Assembly (NCBI RefSeq): GCF_014646515.1
Contig: NZ_BMNK01000007.1
Location: forward strand, 2,398-66,397
Origin: Nonomuraea glycinis
Lineage (GTDB): Bacteria > Actinomycetota > Actinomycetes > Streptosporangiales > Streptosporangiaceae
Direction: 5' to 3'
DNA: 64,000 nucleotides
Below are positions 16,782 through 22,732 of this stretch, piece by piece. Every line of letters starts with the position of its first letter. The stretch's first letter is position 1. The notes under the pieces were generated by a model that saw nothing but the letters and a program-made list of their open reading frames with translations, searched no databases and had not been told where the DNA came from. A program made the position numbers and the translations under genes.

Positions 16782-17948
16782 GTGCGGGTGGCTTTCGTGC
16801 TGGGCACCACGTCAGGAGGTACCGGGCGGCATGTGCTGATGCTGGCCGGTGGCCTGGCGCGGCTCGGGCATCGCGTGCTGGTGGTGGGGCCGCGCAGCGT
16901 GGAGGAGCGGTTCGGGTTCGGCGCGGTGGGAGCCCGGTTCGCGGAGGTGCGCGTCTCCGAGCGGCCGGATCCGGTCAACGACCTGCGGACGGTTCTGGCG
17001 ATCAGACGTCTGACCAGGGGGGCCGACGTGGTGCACGCCCACGGGCTGCGCGCCGGGGCGCTGGCCGGGCTGGCATGGCGGGGCGGAGCGGGGCTGCTGG
17101 TTCGCCGGGGTACGCCGAGGCTGCCGGTGCGGCAGGGTGCGCCGGGGCCGGCGGTTCGGCGGGGTGGCCCGGGGCTGGTTGTCACCCTGCACAACGCGCT
17201 CACCGCCGGGGGCGCCGTCGGGGCGGTCTACGGGGTGCTGGAGCGGATCGTGGCGCGGCTGGCCGATCAGGTTCTGGTCGTCTCGCCCGATCTGGGAGAG
17301 CGGATGCGTGCGCTCGGCGCCCGGGATGTGCGCCCGGCGGTGGTGCCCGCGCCGGTACCGCGCGCCGCCCGGCGCTCCCCGGCCGAGGTGCGGGCGGAAC
17401 TGGGGGCGGGGGAGCGGCCCATCGTGCTCACGATCGCCAGGCTCGCCCAGCAGAAAGGGCTCGAAGGCCTCTTGGACGCCGCCGCGGGCCCGTGGCCGGG
17501 CGGGCGGGAGCCGCTCTTCGTGATCGCCGGGGAAGGGCCGTTGCGCCCCGCCTTGCAGCGCAGGATCGACGACGAGCGGCTGCCCGTGCTCCTGCCGGGC
17601 AACCGGGACGACGTACCCGACCTGCTCGCCGCCGCCACCGTGGCCGTCTGGGCCAGCAGGTGGGAGGGGCAGCCGCTGAGCCTCAGTGAGACCCTCATGG
17701 CCGGGCGGCCGGTCGTCGCCACGGCCGTCGGCGGGGTCCCCGAGCTCGTCGGCGACGCCGGGGTGCTGGTGCCCTACGGGGACGTGCACGCGCTGCGGAG
17801 TGCCGTACACGAGGTGATCGCGGATCCGGCGGCGGCGGCGCGGTGGGCGGCGGCGGCGGCGCGGCGCGGCGCGGAGTTGCCGGGGGAGGACGATGCCGTC
17901 AGGAGCGTCCTGGATGTCTATGAGCGGTCAGATCGAAGCCCTGATTAG
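16782..17948 (+). CDS. Glycosyltransferase family 4 (GT-B) protein
   Basis: A 388-aa GT-B enzyme. The N-terminal Rossmann half starts VRVAFVLGTTSGGTGRHV, with DVVHAHGLRAG and LVVTLHNAL. The C-terminal donor half has TIARLAQQKGLEGLLDAA, FVIAGEGPLRP, and the E-x7-E motif in EGQPLSLSE followed by AGRPVVATAVGGVPELV. GTG 16782 is chosen because GGGAGGA lies 6-7 nt upstream. It likely transfers an NDP-sugar to an envelope lipid or wall glycan, given murJ next door; acceptor unknown. Residues 104-130 are a 9-aa tandem repeat not found in ordinary GT4 enzymes. Confidence 0.9.
   Translation: MRVAFVLGTTSGGTGRHVLMLAGGLARLGHRVLVVGPRSVEERFGFGAVGARFAEVRVSERPDPVNDLRTVLAIRRLTRGADVVHAHGLRAGALAGLAWRGGAGLLVRRGTPRLPVRQGAPGPAVRRGGPGLVVTLHNALTAGGAVGAVYGVLERIVARLADQVLVVSPDLGERMRALGARDVRPAVVPAPVPRAARRSPAEVRAELGAGERPIVLTIARLAQQKGLEGLLDAAAGPWPGGREPLFVIAGEGPLRPALQRRIDDERLPVLLPGNRDDVPDLLAAATVAVWASRWEGQPLSLSETLMAGRPVVATAVGGVPELVGDAGVLVPYGDVHALRSAVHEVIADPAAAARWAAAAARRGAELPGEDDAVRSVLDVYERSDRSPD
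17091..17171 (+). repeat. In-frame 27-bp tandem repeat in the glycosyltransferase
   Basis: Three units, 17091-17117, 17118-17144 and 17145-17171, encode GLLVRRGTP, RLPVRQGAP and GPAVRRGGP. They lengthen a loop between DVVHAHGLRAG and the strand LVVTLHN. The frame is preserved. Confidence 0.87.
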
Positions 17949-17968
17949 GTGCGGCATACGCGTTCTCG

Positions 17969-17974
17969 TATACT
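17969..17974 (+). promoter_or_regulatory. -10 element of the terC promoter
   Basis: TATACT lies just after the glycosyltransferase stop, in an AT-richer patch. It would start transcription at about 17980, right at the 5' edge of the riboswitch. No convincing -35 hexamer is seen, which is common in actinomycetes. Confidence 0.5.
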
Positions 17975-17983
17975 GCGTGCGTT

Positions 17984-18118
17984 AAGGGAGGGGAGTATCC
18001 CTTCGCGGCAGCCTCGTCATCACGGTGTAGTCCCACTCCACGGGGCCCCCGGGGCTGCCGGTCCGCGTGTCAGGCGGGCGGGAGAGACCTCCGGCAATCC
18101 GCCGTGTATGCCGGAGGT
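17984..18118 (+). promoter_or_regulatory. yybP-ykoY (manganese) riboswitch controlling terC translation
   Basis: The 5' signature GGGGAGTA (17990-17997) is flanked by pairing AAGGGA/TCCCTT (17984-17989, 17998-18003). The 3' signature GAGACC (18084-18089) follows about 90 nt later. Both are the conserved motifs of the yybP-ykoY aptamer, and the downstream gene is TerC, the family's commonest target. ACCTCCGGCA (18087-18096) is a perfect complement of TGCCGGAGGT (18109-18118), which carries the terC SD (GGAGG 18113-18117). The aptamer's own 3' motif can therefore hide the SD. That implies translational control, with Mn2+ binding freeing the SD. Confidence 0.85.
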
Positions 18119-18126
18119 AAAGCAAC

Positions 18127-19110
18127 GTGAGCGAACCATGGTGGGCTTGGGCTGTCGTCATCGGCGGGCTTCTGCTCGTGTTGGCGATCGACCTGTGGAT
18201 TGTTGATCGCGGTGAAGCCCGCGAGTTCTCGATGCGGCAGGCCGGTTACTGGGTCTCCTTCTACATCGCGCTGGCCGCGATCTTCGGCGTAATCCTCTGG
18301 ATGACAGCGGGACCGGTGAAAGCCGGCGAGTTCTTCGCCGGATATATCACCGAATACAGCCTCAGCGTCGACAACCTGTTCGTCTTCTTCATCATCATGA
18401 GCCGGTTCGCCGTGCCCAAGGCCTATCAGCACAAGGTGCTGCTCGTCGGCATCCTGCTCGCCCTGGTCATGCGCGGCATCTTCATCGCGGTCGGCGCGGT
18501 CGCGCTTGAGCGGTTCAGCTGGCTGTTCTACGTTTTCGGCGCCTTCCTGGTCTACACGGCGGTCAACATCATCCGCCAGCACCTCAAGGGCGAAGAGGAA
18601 CAGGTCAACGAGAACCTGTTGCTCCGCTGGGCGCGCAAGACCTTCCCCACCACGGAGACCTACGTCGGCTCCAAGGTCACCGTCAAGATCGACGGCAGGC
18701 GCATGGTCACCCCCATGCTGATCGTCATGATCGCCATCGGCAGCACCGACCTGCTGTTCGCGCTCGACTCGATTCCGGCGATCTTCGGGCTCACCACGGA
18801 TCCGTTCATCGTCTTCACCGCCAATGCGTTCGCCCTGATGGGACTGCGTCAGCTGTACTTCCTCCTGGGCGGGCTACTGCAGCGACTCGTGTACATCAGC
18901 TATGGTTTGGCGTTCATCCTGGGGTTCATCGGGGTTAAGCTGGTATTGGAAGCTCTGCACGCCAGTGGGGTTTCCTGGGCACCGCAGATCCCCATCTGGG
19001 TGTCGCTCACGGTCATCGGCGTCACCATGGTGGTCACAACCGTGGCGAGCCTGGTCAAGTCCCGCATTGACGCGCGTAAGAGCGAGCAAACCCCATCGGA
19101 GCAGGTCTAG
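18127..19110 (+). CDS. terC: TerC family integral membrane protein (Mn2+ exporter)
   Basis: A 327-aa protein with about nine membrane helices. Conserved acidic intramembrane motifs are EYSLSVDNLFVFF (about residue 77) and STDLLFALDSIPAIFGLT, typical of TerC/Alx/MeeF. Family members export Mn2+ and load metal onto exported enzymes; older literature links them to tellurite resistance. GTG 18127 follows GGAGG by 9 nt. The upstream yybP-ykoY riboswitch supports a manganese-efflux function. No ter gene cluster is nearby, so tellurite is unlikely to be its job. Confidence 0.94.
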   Translation: MSEPWWAWAVVIGGLLLVLAIDLWIVDRGEAREFSMRQAGYWVSFYIALAAIFGVILWMTAGPVKAGEFFAGYITEYSLSVDNLFVFFIIMSRFAVPKAYQHKVLLVGILLALVMRGIFIAVGAVALERFSWLFYVFGAFLVYTAVNIIRQHLKGEEEQVNENLLLRWARKTFPTTETYVGSKVTVKIDGRRMVTPMLIVMIAIGSTDLLFALDSIPAIFGLTTDPFIVFTANAFALMGLRQLYFLLGGLLQRLVYISYGLAFILGFIGVKLVLEALHASGVSWAPQIPIWVSLTVIGVTMVVTTVASLVKSRIDARKSEQTPSEQV

Positions 19111-19125
19111 CGGAATGGCTTTCGG

Positions 19126-19191
19126 GGCGCTTTGCTTGTGTAGTTGCGTCGTGTCATAGTTGCGTGTTCTGTAACATCACGGCAAAGCGCC
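19126..19191. other. Distant 10-bp inverted repeat between terC and psd
   Basis: GGCGCTTTGC (19126-19135) pairs perfectly with GCAAAGCGCC (19182-19191) across 46 nt. The enclosed segment contains TTGCTT (19132-19137) and CATAGT (19155-19160) at 17-bp spacing, a possible promoter. It could be a terC terminator, a psd leader structure or a repressor-looping site. I cannot decide between these. Confidence 0.4.
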
Positions 19192-19220
19192 TCAGTCCTA
19201 GTCACCACCGAAGGTTGTAC

Positions 19221-19862
19221 GTGTCAGTCGATTCTGCTAAGTCGGGCCGTGTAAGGCTCGCACGCGGGGTCTCCCCGTGGCTCCTCCCGACGGTGGCCAC
19301 GGCGGCCGCCACCGCGCTTCTGACGCGACGGGATCGCCGGTGGGCGCTCGCGGCAGTGCCGCTGGGCGCGTTGACCGGTGCGATGCTCTGGTTCTTCCGC
19401 GACCCCGACCGCAGCGCGGGCGAGGGCCGGATCCTGGCACCCGCCGACGGCGTCGTGCAGAGCGTCGATCCATGGCCGGACGGCCGCACCCGGGTCGCGA
19501 TCTTCATGAGCCCGCTGAACGTTCACGTCAACCGGGCACCCCTTGCGGGAAATGTCGCATCCGTGCAGCATGTGCCAGGTGGGTTCCTGCCGGCTTTCAA
19601 CAAGGACAGCGACCAGAACGAGCGCGTGGTGTGGCATTTCGAGACCGCACTCGGTGACATCGAGATGGTGCAGATCGCGGGCGCGGTGGCGCGCAGGATC
19701 GTGCCGTACGTGAGCGCCGGAGCGAAGGTCGCGCGCGCCGAGAGGATCGGGCTCATCCGGTTCGGATCGAGGGTCGACATCTACCTTCCCGAAGGGATCT
19801 CCCCCGCGGTTTCCGTGGGCGAGAAGACGGTTGCGGGGGTGACCAGAATTGACCACGGCTGA
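19221..19862 (+). CDS. psd: Phosphatidylserine decarboxylase (short, Psd-B type)
   Basis: 213 aa; makes phosphatidylethanolamine from phosphatidylserine. The N-terminus has two hydrophobic stretches (LLPTVATAAATALL, LAAVPLGALTGAMLWF). The catalytic body follows, with ILAPADGVV, FMSPLNVHVNRAP, and the self-cleavage/pyruvoyl motif RFGSRVDIYLP, where the Gly-Ser bond is processed. GTG 19221 is preceded by GAAGG. Its last 14 nt overlap the TTG start of pssA, so decarboxylase and synthase are coupled, though in reverse order of the pathway. Confidence 0.94.
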   Translation: MSVDSAKSGRVRLARGVSPWLLPTVATAAATALLTRRDRRWALAAVPLGALTGAMLWFFRDPDRSAGEGRILAPADGVVQSVDPWPDGRTRVAIFMSPLNVHVNRAPLAGNVASVQHVPGGFLPAFNKDSDQNERVVWHFETALGDIEMVQIAGAVARRIVPYVSAGAKVARAERIGLIRFGSRVDIYLPEGISPAVSVGEKTVAGVTRIDHG

Positions 19863-20670
19863 CGCCGGCGGCTGGCAGGCCGAAGAGGAAGAGCCTCGCG
19901 GTCCTGTCGGAAAGGCGTTCCGCCTGTCCGCCGCAGACTCCTTGTCCTTGGGCAACGCGCTGTGTGGATTCCTCGCCGTATGCGTGCTGGCCGCCTCGGC
20001 GATCGAGGCCCTCAAGACGGACGGCAACTTCAAGCCCGCTCCCAGCTACTTCGCCACGGCGGTGGTGCTCCTGCTCATCGGCGCCACCTGCGACCTGTTC
20101 GACGGCCTGGTCGCGCGGCGCTTCCGCGCCTCCGCCATGGGCGCCGAGCTCGACAACCTCGCCGACGTCATCAGCTTCGGGTTCGCGCCCGCGTTCATGA
20201 TCGTGATCTGGGGTGGGTTCACCGACGACCTGCCCTTCGCGGCGGTGGTGGGCGCCGCCGCGGCCCTGCTCGTCGCCGGGGTCGTACGCCTGGCGCGGTT
20301 CGCCTGCGTCAAGACCAAGAGCGGCGACTTCATGGGCTTGCCCATCCCGATGGGCGCGATGACCGTGATCTCGATCGTGCTGCTGTTCGAGCCGGGCATC
20401 TGGTCGCTGCTGGCCGTGCTGGGCGTGGCCTGGCTGATGGTCAGCCGCATCGAGTACCCCAAGCCGAAGGGGCAGCTCGCGGCCGTCGTCCTCGCCTGGA
20501 TCATGGTGAACGTCGCGTTCCTCACCTTCTGGGTCGCCTGGCCCGAAGGCGGCGACATGCCCATCAAGATCGGTGCGACCATGCAGATCGCGCTGGTCGC
20601 CGCCATTCCGCTGCGCGTGCTGTTCTACAAGCGCGAACTCCGCCGGGAGGCGGAGCGCATCGGCTCCTGA
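19849..20670 (+). CDS. pssA: CDP-diacylglycerol-serine O-phosphatidyltransferase
   Basis: 273 aa with about eight membrane segments. The CDP-alcohol phosphotransferase signature DG-x2-AR-x8-G-x3-D-x3-D is intact in DGLVARRFRASAMG followed by AELDNLAD. This enzyme makes phosphatidylserine, the substrate of Psd encoded just upstream. TTG start within the psd 3' end. The N-terminal 30 residues are acidic and cytoplasmic (GGWQAEEEEPRG). Confidence 0.95.
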   Translation: MTTADAGGWQAEEEEPRGPVGKAFRLSAADSLSLGNALCGFLAVCVLAASAIEALKTDGNFKPAPSYFATAVVLLLIGATCDLFDGLVARRFRASAMGAELDNLADVISFGFAPAFMIVIWGGFTDDLPFAAVVGAAAALLVAGVVRLARFACVKTKSGDFMGLPIPMGAMTVISIVLLFEPGIWSLLAVLGVAWLMVSRIEYPKPKGQLAAVVLAWIMVNVAFLTFWVAWPEGGDMPIKIGATMQIALVAAIPLRVLFYKRELRREAERIGS

Positions 20671-20742
20671 CCACTGCGGATTTCGATCGGATGGCATCGC
20701 GAGGGGCAGGATTTTCGCGGTGACATCCGCTTTGATGGAGAC

Positions 20743-21015
20743 ATGCCGGCCACGCCCCGTGAGCACACCCGAACGTACTTCCTCGGCAAGCTGGCCGTGG
20801 AGCTGGAGCGGCACGGGCTGACCACCACCCTGCGCGCCGACCCGCCCGCGCTGCGGATCAGCCATCCCGACACGGCGCTGCTCGCCGAGACCGTGGACTG
20901 TGTGCCCCTGCCTGACGGGTGGTTCTACCGGTGGTCGTGGGGCGAGCTGGTGGGGGTGGCCGACGATCCCGCGCTGGCCGCCACCCGGATCGTGCACGTA
21001 CTCGGCCGCCGCTGA
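20743..21015 (+). CDS. Small conserved-type hypothetical protein
   Basis: A 90-aa soluble protein I do not recognise functionally. MPATPREHTRTYFLGKLAVELERHGL leads into a compact alpha/beta body (LRISHPDTALLAETVDCV, GWFYRWSWGELVGVADDP) and ends HVLGRR. The aromatic-rich WFYRWSWGE segment is reminiscent of small conserved actinobacterial proteins. ATG with a weak SD (GGAG). It could be co-transcribed with pssA, 72 bp upstream. The stop codon lies inside the first unit of a 47-bp repeat. Confidence 0.68.
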   Translation: MPATPREHTRTYFLGKLAVELERHGLTTTLRADPPALRISHPDTALLAETVDCVPLPDGWFYRWSWGELVGVADDPALAATRIVHVLGRR

Positions 21016-21115
21016 TTCGTACCCGCTGGTGGCGGTAGGGCTTCCATGGGGGCGCCCGCTGATCCGTACCTGCCCGTCGCGGTAGGGCTTGCCGGGGAGC
21101 GGCCGCTGACCCGGA
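21010..21115. repeat. 47-bp tandem repeat (two full copies and a start of a third)
   Basis: CGCTGATTCGTACC (21010), CGCTGATCCGTACC (21057) and CGCTGACCCGG (21104) recur at exactly 47-bp spacing. GCGGTAGGGCTT is shared inside units one and two. The array runs over the stop codon of the 90-aa gene. The remaining 100 bp to the MBL gene shows nothing else. Confidence 0.75.
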
Positions 21116-21211
21116 GGTGGCGGGTCCCCGCGACGGCGCGCGCGGGCGCCGTCGCGGGGGTTCGCGGCGAGCGTGATCTGGTACGGCTCCCCGGGCGCGG
21201 CGTGTCGGTCG

Positions 21212-21868
21212 TTACCAGCCTCGGGCCTTCCACTCCGGCAGGGAGGGGCGCTCGGCGCCCAGGGTGGTGTCCTTGCCGTGGCCCGGGTAGACCCAGGTCC
21301 GGTCCGGGAGGCGGTCGAACAGGCGCTCGGCCACGTCCGTGTAGAGCTGCTGGAAGCGTTCGGGATCCTTCTGGGTGTTGCCCACGCCGCCGGGGAAGAG
21401 CGAGTCACCGGTGAACAGGTGCTGCTCGTCGTCGCCGCCGTCGTAGAGCAGGGCGACCGAGCCCGGGGTGTGGCCGCGCAGGTGGATGGCCTCGATGGTG
21501 ACGACGCCGACGGTGACGCGGTCGCCGTGCTCGATCGTGCGGTCCACCGGGATCGGCAGCCCGGGAGCGTCCAGGGGGTGGGCCAGCACCTGAGCGCCCG
21601 TCACCGAGGCCACCCGCTCCAGCGCCTGCCAGTGGTCGCCGTGCTGGTGGGTGGTGATGATGGCGCTGATCGGCTGGTCGGCCACCAGGGCGAGCAGGCG
21701 GTCGGCCTCGGCCGCCGCGTCGATGAGCACCCCGTCGCCCGTCTCGGTGCAGCGCAGCAGATAGGCGTTGTTGTCGTACGGGCCGACCGCGAGCTTGTAG
21801 ATCTTCAGGCCGGGCAGCTCTCGCACGTCGGCGGGGCCGCCGACCTGAACGTCGCCTGTGTAGGTCAT
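21212..21868 (-). CDS. MBL-fold hydrolase, glyoxalase II-like
   Basis: A 218-aa metallo-beta-lactamase-fold protein. Metal motif THQHGDHW (residues 73-80), then LRGHTPGSV, TGDSLFPGG and a C-terminal VYPGHG, the pattern of hydroxyacylglutathione-hydrolase-like enzymes. In mycothiol-using actinomycetes such proteins are thought to hydrolyse mycothiol thioesters; that substrate is inferred. The ATG overlaps by 4 nt (ATGA) the stop of the upstream maleylpyruvate isomerase relict, so it was part of a mycothiol-linked two-gene operon. Confidence 0.9.
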   Translation of the reverse strand: MTYTGDVQVGGPADVRELPGLKIYKLAVGPYDNNAYLLRCTETGDGVLIDAAAEADRLLALVADQPISAIITTHQHGDHWQALERVASVTGAQVLAHPLDAPGLPIPVDRTIEHGDRVTVGVVTIEAIHLRGHTPGSVALLYDGGDDEQHLFTGDSLFPGGVGNTQKDPERFQQLYTDVAERLFDRLPDRTWVYPGHGKDTTLGAERPSLPEWKARGW

Positions 21869-22495
21869 GGGTAGTCCTTCGGTGGCGTCGCGGGAAGGTC
21901 AGCGGGAGCGGTCATCGTCAGCCACGGCGGTGCCGGCGGAAGGTCCGAGCCTGCCGCGCCGGGTTGCCACGATCGCCCCACGGGCACCACCTTAACGCCC
22001 TCGCCCGCTGATCTTCCGGTGAGCCAGGCCAGGATGTCCGTCGGTGCGCCCTCCACCGCGGGGCCCCGGCCGAGGTCCGGCCAGGGCGGGAGCGAGGAAC
22101 CGGTGAAGCGCACCGCGCCGACCGTGCTGTGCTCGTGCCCCCACATCCGGTGGCAGTCGTGCAGTTCCCTGCGGACGAACGCGGCGGGCCAGGGCGACGC
22201 TGTCTTCGATGTCGGCGATGAGCTCGGCGGCCGGGAGGGCGGCGCGGGACTCGATCTGCCGCTCGCGAACGGCCATGCTCGGGTACTGCGGGGTCACGAT
22301 TCCCGTCCTGGCCCAGGTGAGCAGGTTGAGGTGGCTGTCGGCGTTCCTGGCGACATGGACGAGCACGTGGCCTCTGGACCAGCCGGGCAGGCGGGACGGC
22401 GCGAGGACGTCCGCGTCGGACAGGGAGGCGGCGGTGGCGAGCAACCGGTCGTTGGCGGCGGCCATCTCGGCCAGTAGTCTCTGAAGGACGGTCAT
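21865..22495 (-). pseudogene. Maleylpyruvate isomerase family (mycothiol-dependent) pseudogene with internal deletion
   Basis: The N-terminal half reads in one frame: MTVLQRLLAEMAAANDRLLA, LPGWSRGHVLVHVARNADS, PAAELIADIEDSVALA. It has the DinB-fold opening and the first metal His (GHVLVHVARN). From about 22185 homology continues only in another frame (WPAAFVRRELHDCHRMWG, then PTDILAWLTGRSAGEGV), which runs to the stop overlapping the MBL start. Intact relatives have about 60 more residues between these points, including the REVxVHxVDL segment that supplies the Glu and His zinc ligands. So a frame-shifting deletion removed the active site. Translation past the break in the first frame gives Arg/Pro-rich nonsense. 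Confidence 0.8.
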
Positions 22496-22732
22496 GATCT
22501 GATATTTCATCATCTGAGGTCAGCCGGGGCCCGACCGGTCAAGTCGCCGGTGATGGGCATAAACGGGCAGGTCGCGGGGTTGATTCAGGAAGGCCTCCTG
22601 TCGGGGTGGGAGTAGGCCGTAACCTGAGAGAGACGGATTTCCGCCCGGCCGTGTGCGGCCCCGCCGAAATTGTCGGACCCCCCGTCTACCATCCCCCGTG
22701 GACCTATCCGCCTTTCGACATCCGGGATCACC

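Noticed and set aside
22500..22732. SOS/LexA box upstream of uvrA (also looked before recN and uvrC)
   Set aside because: No CGAAC-N4-GTTCG-like palindrome was found by eye in any of the three upstream regions.
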